Made by a program: the position numbers and the translations under genes. Of a stretch of DNA of 45,574 bases, positions 23,729-31,567 are shown one piece after another. The stretch comes from Planctomycetota bacterium (GTDB lineage Bacteria; Planctomycetota; Phycisphaerae; FEN-1346): positions 1 to 45,574 of the forward strand of contig JAUVZF010000028.1 in NCBI GenBank assembly GCA_030602705.1, given 5' to 3'. Within the stretch, counting starts at the first letter, position 1. Each line of letters starts with the position of its first letter. Under the pieces are notes generated by a model. The model did not search any database, was not told where the DNA came from, and was given only the letters and a program-made list of their open reading frames with translations.

Positions 23729-24427
23729 CTACGCGGCTTCCCACCTGTAGAAGTCCTTGATGATGGCGACGGCCGCCTCGACGCCGACTCGCGTCGCGCC
23801 GGCGCAGAGCATGTCGTGAAACTGCTTGAACCGCGTGATGCCGCCGGCTGCCTCAATCTCAACCGACATCCCCAGAGCCCTCTTCAGCAACTGAACGTCG
23901 TGCAGCCTCACGCCGCCTTTGCCGAAGCCGGAATGGGTCTTGATGACGTCGGCGCCGGCGTCCAGCGCCAAGTTCGCCGCGCGGATCTTCTCGGTGTCGT
24001 TCAGGTAGCAGCACTCCAGCGTCGCCTTGAGGACCAAGCCGGTGGCCAGTCGGCGTACGGCGGCCACCTCTTTCTGGACGTCGGCGTATCGGCTGCTTTT
24101 CATGGCCACCAGGTTGATGGCCATGTCGATCTCGCCGGCCCCGGCCTCGACCGACGTGCTCGCTTCGTCGCACTTGGCGCGCAACCCCGAATAGCCGAGC
24201 GGGATTCCCACCGTGCCGCAGATCGCGACGCCCGTCCCGCGCAGCAGCCGCGCTCCGTACGACACGGCATACGGGGGCAGGGAGACAGAGGCGAACTTGT
24301 ACGCGACCGCGTCGCGACAGGCCCGCTCGATGTCCTGGAACGTCTGGTCCGGCGCCAGCACCAGGTGGTCAACCGCCTTGACCACCGCTCCGACCGTCAG
24401 GTCGGCCACAGCGTTTCGTGAAGGCAT
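23729..24427 (-). CDS. deoC: Deoxyribose-phosphate aldolase
   Basis: A 232-residue class I aldolase. The ATG (complement 24425-24427) follows AGAGGAGC. Family motifs: VDHLVLAPDQT at the N-terminus, ASVSLPPYAV, CGTVGIPLGY, GAGEIDMAINLVAM with the conserved acid, LVLKATLECCYL, and VIKTHSGFGKGGVRLHDV with the Schiff-base lysine. HGG-type ends are replaced by EIEAAGGITRF. It converts 2-deoxyribose-5-phosphate to acetaldehyde and glyceraldehyde-3-phosphate. Upstream, TTGTCC with a TTACTT about 18 bp later (minus strand, 24570-24541) may be a weak promoter. Confidence 0.93.
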   Translation of the reverse strand: MPSRNAVADLTVGAVVKAVDHLVLAPDQTFQDIERACRDAVAYKFASVSLPPYAVSYGARLLRGTGVAICGTVGIPLGYSGLRAKCDEASTSVEAGAGEIDMAINLVAMKSSRYADVQKEVAAVRRLATGLVLKATLECCYLNDTEKIRAANLALDAGADVIKTHSGFGKGGVRLHDVQLLKRALGMSVEIEAAGGITRFKQFHDMLCAGATRVGVEAAVAIIKDFYRWEAA

Positions 24428-24517
24428 GATGTGCTCCTCTGCTAGATGCTGCGACGTGCTCGGATCGAACGCCTCTGACGCCACCGGCTCTTTCCCCCCC
24501 CGGCCCACGCGGCCCAT

Positions 24518-24751
24518 GTAAGGCGTCCGCTGCCTACACTAAGTAAAGCACACTCGCCTGCGGCGGACAATCCGGGACGCACCGGTTTCGGGTATCGTGG
24601 AAAGCGCCCAAGTTCGCATCGGGGAAAACCCCGATGGCGGCCGGGAGGAAAGATCGGCCGAGCCCATCACGACGTGATCCGGGGCCCCGTGTGGCACGTG
24701 GCAGGTCGGATGGCACGGGAGACGCGCCGCGGAAGGTCAGGCACGCGTACG
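24518..24751. other. Spacer upstream of deoC
   Basis: No gene is seen. It contains a small perfect hairpin CATCGGGG-AAAA-CCCCGATG (24617-24636) and the weak putative deoC promoter. Confidence 0.5.
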
Positions 24752-24905
24752 TGTTTAGCGTGTCATTCCGAGCGAGCGAGCGGTCGCCACGGCGCCCAGC
24801 CAGGGTCGAGGAATCTCGCCGTTATCCGTGTCCGGACGACGAGATTTCTCCGCTCGGCCGTACGGCCTCAGTCGAAATGACATCGCTTCGAGAGCACGCT
24901 AAACA
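24752..24905. mobile_element. MITE-like repeat with 11-bp terminal inverted repeats
   Basis: TGTTTAGCGTG (24752-24762) is matched by CACGCTAAACA (24895-24905). Just inside are GTCATTCCGAGCGAGCGAG and, inverted, CAGTCGAAATGACATCG. The centre has GAGGAATCTCGCCGTTATCC and ACGAGATTTCTCCGCTCGGC, which also pair. The words 'GTCATTCCGAGCG ... GAGGAATCTCG ... CGAGATTTCTCCGCT ... TCGAAATGAC' belong to a repeat type I recall from many environmental bacterial genomes. It has no coding capacity. It lies 19 bp after the stop of the response-regulator gene, so it could also act as its 3' end. Confidence 0.75.
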
Positions 24906-24923
24906 GATACACGCACGCTCCTG

Positions 24924-25634
24924 TCAGGACCCGCCTTCGCTGTCCCGGACGTAGTAAATCGCGTGCTGCAGGAGTTCGGCCGCGTCGGCGAGGTTCAGTT
25001 TCTGCTTGATGTGCGCCCGGTACGTTTCGATGGTTTTCGGACTCAGGTGCAGCCGCCTTGCGATCTCGCCGGTGCCGAGCCCCCGGCCGATGAGGCCAAA
25101 GACCTCCAGTTCACGGTCGCTGAGCCGGTCAACCGGAGACCCGCCGTCTGCCGGCACGCCCCGGACGAGTTGCGCGAGCAGGCGCGACGCCATCGCATCG
25201 CTCAGGTAGATGCCGCCGTCCAGGACGCGCCGCAGGGCCGTCAGCACCTCATCGGTAGCCGCCTCCTTCATCAGATACCCGCTCGCGCCGGCCCGAAGCA
25301 CGCGCTCGGCGTACACGCTCTCGTCGCTCATCGAGAGCACCAGCACGGGCAGGTCGGCATGCCGGACGCGGATATCCTTGATGAGTTCCAGGCCGCTCGT
25401 GCCCCTCAGAGAAAGATCCACGACGGCAACGTCGGGCTTGTGCTTCGTGATGGCCTCCAGCGCGTCGGCAACCGTCTCGGCCTCCGCGCAGACCTCCAGG
25501 TCCGATTCGTGGTCGATCAGCAGGCGAAGCCCCTGACGGACAACCGGGTGATCGTCAACCACCAGGACCCGGGCCTTCCCCCGGGCCTTGTGCCGCCTCT
25601 TCGTGGTTCCTGGTCTTCTTGCCATGGCGCTCAT
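24924..25634 (-). CDS. NarL/LuxR-family response regulator
   Basis: A 236-residue protein. The ATG at 25632-25634 (complement) forms an ATGA overlap with the stop of the kinase gene, which decides the start. A basic lead (residues ~1-20) precedes the receiver domain (VLVVDDHPVVRQGLRLLIDH, phospho-acceptor Asp in AVVDLSLRG, VLVLSMSDES, GYLMKEAATDEV). The C-terminal LuxR HTH reads LSDRELEVFGLIGRGLGTGE and LHLSPKTIETYRAHIKQKL. It acts as a transcription factor controlled by the adjacent kinase. Target genes are unknown. Confidence 0.93.
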   Translation of the reverse strand: MSAMARRPGTTKRRHKARGKARVLVVDDHPVVRQGLRLLIDHESDLEVCAEAETVADALEAITKHKPDVAVVDLSLRGTSGLELIKDIRVRHADLPVLVLSMSDESVYAERVLRAGASGYLMKEAATDEVLTALRRVLDGGIYLSDAMASRLLAQLVRGVPADGGSPVDRLSDRELEVFGLIGRGLGTGEIARRLHLSPKTIETYRAHIKQKLNLADAAELLQHAIYYVRDSEGGS

Positions 25635-26926
25635 TGCCTCCCGTCGGCTCTCTCTGCCGGCAGCGTACACACCGCCACGGTTCCGCCCTCCGGGCGGCGG
25701 CGCACGTCAAGCGATGCCCCGATGATATCCGCGCGATACTTCATGATCCTGAGCCCCATTCCTCCCTTCGCGGCCGCATCGTCGGGCAGCCCTGCACCGT
25801 CGTCGCGAACCGTCAGGACGACCCCGCCGCCCTTCTCGGCCAACGTAATCCACACGTGCTTCGGGTGGGCGTGCCGTGTGGCGTTGTTGACGGCCTCCTG
25901 TGTGATACGGTAGAGGTGGGTTGCCACAATGCGCCCAAAGGCCGCCGCCAGCCCGCACTCGAAGTCGCACGAGATGCCGAAGACCTCCTCGACACCGGCC
26001 GCCATTTCCTCCAGAGCGTTCTTCAGGCCGCCCTCTGAGAGTTCCACGGGGCACAGCCCCCGCGAGATCGCCCGGGTCTGCGCCACGGTCTCGCTGACCA
26101 GGTTCGAGATCTCGGCGGCCTGGTCGGCCTGCGGCGACGATGCCGCCGCCAGCCTCTGCGAGAGCGCCTTCGAGAGGAACGAGATGCCCGCCAGATTCTG
26201 GCCGAGAACGTCGTGCAGGTCGCGGCCGATGCGCCGCTGCTCCTCGCGGCTGATCTCCAGGATCTCCCGCTCCAGTTCCCGGCGCTCCGTAATGTCGACG
26301 GCGAGTTCCAGCACGAGTCGGGGCTCGTCGCTCTGGGCAAAGGGGTACGCCCACACGTGATAGTCGCGGCCCCGGACATTGGTCCAAATCCACTCTCGCG
26401 GCTCCCCCGTCTGCATGACCTCGGCGGCGTAGCACACGTCGCAGGGCGTGTCTCGGCCGCGCATGACGGCATAGCAAGGTCTTCCCGCCGGGTCGCCGAA
26501 GATGTCGAGAAACCGATGGTTGGCAAAACGGATCGTGCTGTCACCGGCACGAAGCAGGACGAATCCGGGCAGCATGTTGAGGACGGAGAAGAGCCGGCGC
26601 CGTTCGGCCTCGAGTCCCTCCTGGGCGAGCCGGCGTTCGGCGATCTCTTCCTCGAGCGCCGCGTTGGCGTCGGCCAGTTCGGCCGTCCGCCGCGCTACCC
26701 GCTTTTCCAGCCGGTTTCCCGCCTTGCGGAGCAGGTTGGCGTAGCGCTCCTGCCGCTTCAGCAGGTGCTCGCGCTGGCCTTCGGCCCGTTCGCGTTCGGC
26801 GATCTCGGCCCGCAGGGCCTTGTTGACCCGCTCGAGTTCCTCGGTGCGGTGCTTCAGTTGCGCGACCAGGTCGTCGCGCGCCTGCCGGAGCGACTCCGTC
26901 TCGCGTCTCATGTCGCCGGTGCCCAT
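25631..26926 (-). CDS. NarX-type sensor histidine kinase with cysteine-containing PAS domain
   Basis: A 431-residue soluble kinase. The ATG at 26924-26926 (complement) is chosen because translation further upstream enters repeat-derived spacer. Residues ~5-115 form a long coiled coil (RRETESLRQARDDLVAQLKH and following). A PAS domain spans ~120-230 (LLRAGDSTIRFANHRFLDIF), with cysteines in PCYAVMRGRDTPCDVCYAAE. The HisKA_3 domain has EEQRRIGRDLHDVLGQNLAG with the phosphorylated His. The HATPase has ITQEAVNNATRHAHPKHVWI, VRDDGAGLPDD and GGMGLRIMKYRADIIGASL. No membrane segment is seen, so it senses a cytoplasmic signal; the clustered cysteines could bind metal or sense redox. It forms an operon with the regulator. 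Confidence 0.92.
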   Translation of the reverse strand: MGTGDMRRETESLRQARDDLVAQLKHRTEELERVNKALRAEIAERERAEGQREHLLKRQERYANLLRKAGNRLEKRVARRTAELADANAALEEEIAERRLAQEGLEAERRRLFSVLNMLPGFVLLRAGDSTIRFANHRFLDIFGDPAGRPCYAVMRGRDTPCDVCYAAEVMQTGEPREWIWTNVRGRDYHVWAYPFAQSDEPRLVLELAVDITERRELEREILEISREEQRRIGRDLHDVLGQNLAGISFLSKALSQRLAAASSPQADQAAEISNLVSETVAQTRAISRGLCPVELSEGGLKNALEEMAAGVEEVFGISCDFECGLAAAFGRIVATHLYRITQEAVNNATRHAHPKHVWITLAEKGGGVVLTVRDDGAGLPDDAAAKGGMGLRIMKYRADIIGASLDVRRRPEGGTVAVCTLPAERADGRQ

Positions 26927-27205
26927 TGCTTTGTCCCGCGTTTCAGAAGCCGGTCGGCTCGCGGTCGAGCCACGGCCCGTACGGGCCAGGGTGCCGCGGC
27001 CGGACCGTACCGGGGCACATAGTATAGACATCCGGCAAGGCACTCCGCAAGCCGCCGCGAGATGCGGCAATCTGAAATCCGGAATCTGAGATCCGCCACC
27101 TGCAAGTGTGCGCGGCGGCCTGAGCAGGCGTGAAGCGGGGGCAAGTGGCCGCTGGCCGACCTCGAGGGCAAAGACGGGTTGGCTTACATGCCGCCTGCTC
27201 TATAA
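26927..27205. other. Spacer upstream of the kinase, repeat-derived
   Basis: No gene is supported. It contains the palindrome GGCCCGTACGGGCC (26974-26987), a degenerate second one near 27003-27015, and AATCTGAAATCCGGAATCTG micro-repeats near 27069-27088. No clear kinase promoter was found. Confidence 0.5.
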
Positions 27206-27447
27206 GACTTACGTCAATTTTCACCTCGCCGAAACGGGCAAATGCGCGTTTTTTTTGGGCCTGAACCTTGTTTCTGGGCCGTGAGGGGCGATTTGGGGGT
27301 CGAATGTTAAGATAGGTAAGGCAAAACGCGCTGGTTTTTGTTCCGTTTTTGCGATTTATGTGTCCGTTTTTGTCCGTTTTTGTCCGTTTTTGTTCCGTTT
27401 TGTTCCGTTTTTGAGGGGTTTTTGAGGGGGCAAAATTGACGTAAGTC
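27206..27447. mobile_element. 242-bp non-coding element with perfect 16-bp terminal inverted repeats
   Basis: GACTTACGTCAATTTT (27206-27221) and AAAATTGACGTAAGTC (27432-27447) are exact inverted repeats. The interior is AT-richer than the genome. It contains a pyrimidine-rich tandem run of TTTTTGTCCG / TTTTGTTCCG units (about 27358-27418). A short copy of the left end lies at 7060-7075. It has MITE form; no target-site duplication is certain. Confidence 0.8.
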
Positions 27448-27480
27448 ACCAATGCCAAAATGGCAGGCCGGACCGGGGGC

Positions 27481-27610
27481 CGCAGAGGCCGAAAAGTTGT
27501 TAGAGTTCTAACAAAATGGAGGGAGGGCCAGGATTTTGTTAGAGTTCTAACAAAAAGGCAGGGAATAGGAAATAGGGGATGGGGAATAGGAAACGTAGAC
27601 GCCGAGCCCG
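27481..27610 (+). repeat. Dispersed repeat with two TTGTTAGA-GT-TCTAACAA palindromes, copy 2
   Basis: Palindromes at 27497-27514 and 27536-27553 are spaced 39 bp, against 40 bp in the copy at 7126-7183. They are followed by GGGAATAGG-AAATAGGGG-ATGGGGAATAGG micro-repeats and then GTAGACGCCGAGCCCG. Together with 27206-27447 this matches the order of blocks in 7060-7241. Confidence 0.85.
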
Positions 27611-27678
27611 CCGACGGCCAGCAGCGCGAGCGTGGCCGGTTCGGGCGTGGGTACTGGGTTGCCGCCGCCGACGAGGCA
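27547..27678 (-). pseudogene. Orphan PEP-CTERM sorting-signal fragment
   Basis: On the minus strand one frame reads NPVPTPEPATLALLAVGGLG followed by VYVSYSPSPI and then a stop within the palindrome repeat. VPTPEPATLALLAVGGLGV is a textbook PEP-CTERM signal (Pro-Glu-Pro motif plus hydrophobic segment). The expected basic tail is replaced by sequence encoded by the GGGAATAGG micro-repeats. In the upstream direction the frame is closed by TGA only a few codons before. No PEP-CTERM protein gene remains, so this is a leftover 3' end captured with or truncated by the repeat. Confidence 0.6.
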
Positions 27679-27700
27679 TCACGAATAATGTGGGCTAGAA

Positions 27701-27729
27701 TTGACACACCCACGTCCGAACAGTATTCT
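27701..27729 (+). promoter_or_regulatory. Sigma70-type promoter for the HEAT/PQQ protein gene
   Basis: TTGACA (27701-27706) and TATTCT (27724-27729) are separated by 17 bp. The start codon of the gene is 141 bp further on, giving a long leader. In that leader a GGAGGTGA box (27735-27742) precedes a 5-codon ORF, GTG to TGA at 27746-27763. Confidence 0.7.
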
Positions 27730-27870
27730 TGCAGGGAGGTGATTTGTGCGGCGATTCGCTTGACCTGCCGTTCGTCAAGGCGGCAGCCCTGTGGCAGGAG
27801 TTCGGCCTGTTGGCGCGCAGCGCAGGCCGCTGCCCATCGGCACGCATGGACTCATGCGAGGAACGCACTC

Positions 27871-30800
27871 ATGAGACGCCTGCTTCCGTTTCTTGCGCTG
27901 GTCGGGCTGGTTCTCGTCGCGATCCTTGTGGCAATGTGCGCCAACGGCCAAGCGCCGGCGGTCGACCCGTGGGCGTCCGGTTACACGCTCGACGGATGGG
28001 ACCGCATCGCGGCGCTCCAGCGGTACCCGGTACTGGACGAGCAGCCGCCCGACTGGCAGGCGGTCACCCGCGACGCGGACCCGCTGGTGCGGACGGCGGC
28101 GGCGATGGCTATCGCCCGCGCACCGGACGCCGCGCTCATCCCGGTGCTGCATCCGATGCTGACGGACGAGCATCCGCTGGTGCGGTGCTGGGCGCTGCGG
28201 GCCTTGCTCGAGATCCGTTCGCCGCGCATCCGCGAGCCGCTGCTGGAGGTCCTTGCCACCTGGGAGGATTTCGCCACCGACGACGGGCGCGGCTTCGAGT
28301 TCAGCCGTGTGGGCCTGCCCTACGACATGGCGAAGCGCCCGCTCCAGGATCGCCGCGAGTGGGTGGAACGGTTCGCCCCTGCGTGGAAGTTGGACACGGC
28401 CGGACCGCTCCGCGAGGGGGGTGTGTGGCTCGAGGCGACCGTTTGCCCGGAGGCGTCGGAGATCGACGCGGGCGAGCCGATCGTCCTGCGGTTCCGCGTC
28501 CTGGCCGAGGGGAACGAGAAATGGTTGTCGTTGTCGCTCGGCGGCATGTTTGGCTCGTGGCACCCCGTTGACGCCGACAGCCGGAGCACCGCCCGGGACA
28601 TCTACGACAAGCGGCTCCAGTTCCCCCACGACATGGGCGAACCGAAGCGCGACAAGATCGAACTCGCGCCCGGTATGAACGGGCCGTTCGACCTCACCAT
28701 CCTGACGAGCAACCGGCCGCCGCTGCCGGGCGTCTACCTGTTCGACACGCTGCACGGCGCGACGATGCTCATCCGCGTGCGGCGCTCGGCGGAGTTCGAG
28801 AAGCGGATCCCGGCCCTCCTGAAGGCCCCGCTGGATGCGGAGGCGGCGAAGACGCTGGGCCAACAGCGGGTCCGTGCCGCCGTCGGACCGCTCGTCGAGG
28901 CGTTCCGCGCCAGCGGCGGGTCCGGCCCGATGGCGTTCGCCGCGGCCGGGGCCCTTGGACAGATCGGCGACCCGGCGGCCGCGCCCGTTCTGCTGGACCG
29001 GCCCCGGCTGCGCGACAACGACAGGTTTGGCGATACGTCCGGCGCCCTCAGGATGCTCGGCAAGGCCGCGTGGCCGGAGTGCGAGAGACGCATCCTCTCC
29101 TGGGGCGGCCGGCTGTCGGGCGAACGAGCCTACGGGCTCGTCCTATCGCTGCGGCTCCTGGGCCCGAACGGATCGGAGGCGACCGACCGGGCGCGGCGGG
29201 AGATGATCGGGGAACTTGCGGCCGACCTTGAAAGCGGCAAGGCGCCCAACACCATCCGTCGGCTCGTCGACAAGATGATGGGCAACTGGGGAAGCGGTCC
29301 CGCTTCACCATGGGAAGATCCCCGGTGGCACGTGCTTTGGGCCGCCGTCGGCGCGGTGGCCCCCGAGCAGCCCGACGTGGTGGTCGAGGCGGTCACCCGC
29401 CTGGCGGGCCGCCCCGAACTGGCCGAGCGCCTCCTCCGCGAGGCGCTGCACAGGCGCTGTCCGCCCGACGTCAAGGAGCAGATCGTCCGCGATCTGTGGG
29501 CGCTTCTGAAATTGAGGCCGGGCGACGACCCTCTGCGAACCGCGCTCACGCCCGTCCTAAGCCGGATGGCGCCGCAGGTGTTCGCGGCCGAACCCAGCCC
29601 GATCTTCAGCGAGGAAGAGGCGCTGGCGGCGATTGAGGTGGCGATGCACTCCCCGGTTGTCCACACGACCTCACCGAAGGACCTGCTCCGCTTGCGTCAG
29701 GAGACCTGTGACCGGGTGGAGGCTTGGCTGAAGAGAGCCCCGGCCCCTCCGAAGGATATGATGCGATTCCGCCTGGCCTTGGTGCCGTTGTATCTGTCCG
29801 CCGAGCGGTACGAGGCCTGCCGGCTGCTGCTCGATGTCCCGCTGGACGAAGTCAAGAAAGAATGGCAGAAGGTGCTTGTGGCCACCTACCGCGGCATGGC
29901 CTTGAAGGGCCTCGGCCGGTTCGACGAGGCCCAGGCCGCTCTGCAATGGGCGGTCGATCACCTGGACCCGACCACGGGGTACAGCCATATCCATGCCTCC
30001 GACATTCGCCGCCGATACTGGGAGGTCTGGTGGATGCCGCGCCGCGACGACCTCCGCATCCGCACCGTGCGCCTGCGGGGGATGGGAAGAACGTTGGGCG
30101 GCTCGCGGCTGTGGGGCAGCCGCGTCTTCGGCGTCGACGCCGGCTTCCGGCTGAAGGCGGGGGATCCGCTTTCGGAGGACGGGCGCACGTGGACGACGAT
30201 GCCGCAGCGGTGCCGCGACCTCGCCCCGCTCGATGAGCGCCGCGTCTTCGTCGCCCTCAAGGACCGGACGGCGGCCCTGTACGAGGAAGGCAAGAAAGAG
30301 CCGACGTGGAAACGCCCCTTCTCCCTTGCCCCGGAGTCGTACGTTTCGGCCGGGCCCGCCGTCATCACGGCCGCCGAGGAAGACGGCACGCTGCACGCCC
30401 TCGACCCCACCACCGGCAAGACGCTGTGGACCCGCCAGGTCAAGACCTCGCCGTGGACGAGCGATTCCTCCGCGCCCAAACGCTCCCTCCTTCGCCAGGC
30501 GGACGGCGTGGTGCTCGTACCGGACCAGCGGCAGCCGACCCAACTGGAGTGTGTCGACGCCGCGACCGGCAAAAGCCTCTGGACGGTGCGGCCGGACGCC
30601 GAACTGGGACAGGTCGCCATCGGCAACGACCTCGTCGTCCTCGGGAGCGGGTCCGGGCGCGTGACGGCCCTGAAGCGCGACACAGGAAAGCCGATGTTTG
30701 AAGTGACCCTCTGCCCAAGGTTCAGGCGGGCCGATTACCGCATGGCGCTGGGCCTGGACCCCGCCGGCCGGCGCATCTACGCCGCGGTGGACGGCACCGT

Positions 30801-31143
30801 GTGGGCGCTCGACGCTGCTTCCGGCCGCACCCTGTGGCAGTGGACATGGCAGGTGCGGAAGGCGATCGACCCGCCCAAGCCGTCCCACCGGCCAACGCCC
30901 AGGCTGTACCCGGCCGAGGACGGCCTGTTCGCCCTCTTCAACTGGTCGGAACCGCACCGGGACTTCCCTCCGCCGGACCACACCGACGTGGTGCGCTTCG
31001 CGGCCGACGGAACGGTGGTCCTGCATGAAACGAGCCCGCACCTGCGCCGGCACCTGGACGCGTTCGTGGCCGGCAACCGCCTGGCGATCTGCAGGGGGGC
31101 CACCCAGTGGGAAGTGTGGGAGTTTCTCCCGGCGGCGCCGTAG
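27871..31143 (+). CDS. Membrane-anchored or secreted protein with HEAT repeats and a PQQ-like beta-propeller (1,090 aa)
   Basis: The ATG at 27871 follows GAGGAACGC and opens a signal/anchor (MRRLLPFLALVGLVLVAILV). HEAT-like repeats appear at ~60-120 (DADPLVRTAAAMAIARAPDA, then EHPLVRCWALRALLEIRSP) and again at ~330-400 (GPMAFAAAGALGQIGDPAAA). A TPR-like part is at ~650-710 (GMALKGLGRFDEAQAALQWA). The C-terminal ~300 residues are a PQQ/WD-like propeller: DGTLHALDPTTGKTLWTRQV, LECVDAATGKSLWTVRPDAE, GRVTALKRDTGKPMFEV, YAAVDGTVWALDAASGRTLW. This combination is common in planctomycete exported proteins; its role is unknown. The propeller blades do not show a cofactor-binding site by eye. Confidence 0.8.
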   Translation: MRRLLPFLALVGLVLVAILVAMCANGQAPAVDPWASGYTLDGWDRIAALQRYPVLDEQPPDWQAVTRDADPLVRTAAAMAIARAPDAALIPVLHPMLTDEHPLVRCWALRALLEIRSPRIREPLLEVLATWEDFATDDGRGFEFSRVGLPYDMAKRPLQDRREWVERFAPAWKLDTAGPLREGGVWLEATVCPEASEIDAGEPIVLRFRVLAEGNEKWLSLSLGGMFGSWHPVDADSRSTARDIYDKRLQFPHDMGEPKRDKIELAPGMNGPFDLTILTSNRPPLPGVYLFDTLHGATMLIRVRRSAEFEKRIPALLKAPLDAEAAKTLGQQRVRAAVGPLVEAFRASGGSGPMAFAAAGALGQIGDPAAAPVLLDRPRLRDNDRFGDTSGALRMLGKAAWPECERRILSWGGRLSGERAYGLVLSLRLLGPNGSEATDRARREMIGELAADLESGKAPNTIRRLVDKMMGNWGSGPASPWEDPRWHVLWAAVGAVAPEQPDVVVEAVTRLAGRPELAERLLREALHRRCPPDVKEQIVRDLWALLKLRPGDDPLRTALTPVLSRMAPQVFAAEPSPIFSEEEALAAIEVAMHSPVVHTTSPKDLLRLRQETCDRVEAWLKRAPAPPKDMMRFRLALVPLYLSAERYEACRLLLDVPLDEVKKEWQKVLVATYRGMALKGLGRFDEAQAALQWAVDHLDPTTGYSHIHASDIRRRYWEVWWMPRRDDLRIRTVRLRGMGRTLGGSRLWGSRVFGVDAGFRLKAGDPLSEDGRTWTTMPQRCRDLAPLDERRVFVALKDRTAALYEEGKKEPTWKRPFSLAPESYVSAGPAVITAAEEDGTLHALDPTTGKTLWTRQVKTSPWTSDSSAPKRSLLRQADGVVLVPDQRQPTQLECVDAATGKSLWTVRPDAELGQVAIGNDLVVLGSGSGRVTALKRDTGKPMFEVTLCPRFRRADYRMALGLDPAGRRIYAAVDGTVWALDAASGRTLWQWTWQVRKAIDPPKPSHRPTPRLYPAEDGLFALFNWSEPHRDFPPPDHTDVVRFAADGTVVLHETSPHLRRHLDAFVAGNRLAICRGATQWEVWEFLPAAP

Positions 31144-31269
31144 CACGTGCCCGGTCGCTCCGCCCCCCTCGCAAAGTCCGGCGCGCCGGGGCTCGAAAAA
31201 CGCACGGCCCGTACGGGCCGCGCACAGGATATGGTGCACCTCAAAAAGGTGGCCGATAACCGCCGCGTC

Positions 31270-31298
31270 TTGTTCGGTCGCGGTACTCCGGTTATAAT
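31270..31298 (+). promoter_or_regulatory. Sigma70-type promoter of hicBA
   Basis: TTGTTC (31270-31275) and a perfect TATAAT (31293-31298) are spaced 17 bp. The hicB start is 60 bp downstream behind GGAGGACGCAAGG. In this family the antitoxin normally represses such a promoter, but no obvious operator palindrome is seen. Confidence 0.85.
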
Positions 31299-31357
31299 GG
31301 GGTAGTTAGTGGGCTGCGTACTCGAATGCTTGGTGGCTTCGCGGAGGACGCAAGGTC

Positions 31358-31567
31358 ATGACCGAGATCATGTTTCACGTCGAGAAAGACCCGGACGGCG
31401 GATACACGGCGCGCGCGGTGGGCGCATCGATCTTCACCGAAGCCGAGACGCTGCAAGAACTCAAGGCCAACGTCCGCGAGGCCGTGCTCTGTCACTTTGA
31501 GCACGAGCGCCAACGCCCGAAGATGATCTGCCTTCACATCGTTGAGGACGAGGTATTCGCCCTATGA
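31358..31567 (+). CDS. hicB: HicB-family antitoxin
   Basis: A 69-residue protein with the HicB-like fold sequence: MFHVEKDPDGGYTARAVGAS, then IFTEAETLQELKANVREAVL and CHFEHERQRPKMICLHIV. It is short and lacks an added C-terminal HTH/RHH domain, so it may neutralise the toxin without a separate DNA-binding domain. Its TGA overlaps the hicA ATG by 4 bp. The order is antitoxin first, the reverse of classical hicAB, but common. Confidence 0.88.
   Translation: MTEIMFHVEKDPDGGYTARAVGASIFTEAETLQELKANVREAVLCHFEHERQRPKMICLHIVEDEVFAL

Noticed and set aside
26943-27713. A 256-codon minus-strand frame through the repeat spacer
   Set aside because: Made of repeat-derived words; the tandem TTTTTGTCCG tract gives a Lys/Thr-rich low-complexity product. 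A different frame holds the PEP-CTERM remnant.
29671-31239. A 522-codon minus-strand frame opposite the HEAT/PQQ gene
   Set aside because: Shadow of the forward gene. The forward frame has PQQ-propeller blades and a signal peptide; the reverse has none.
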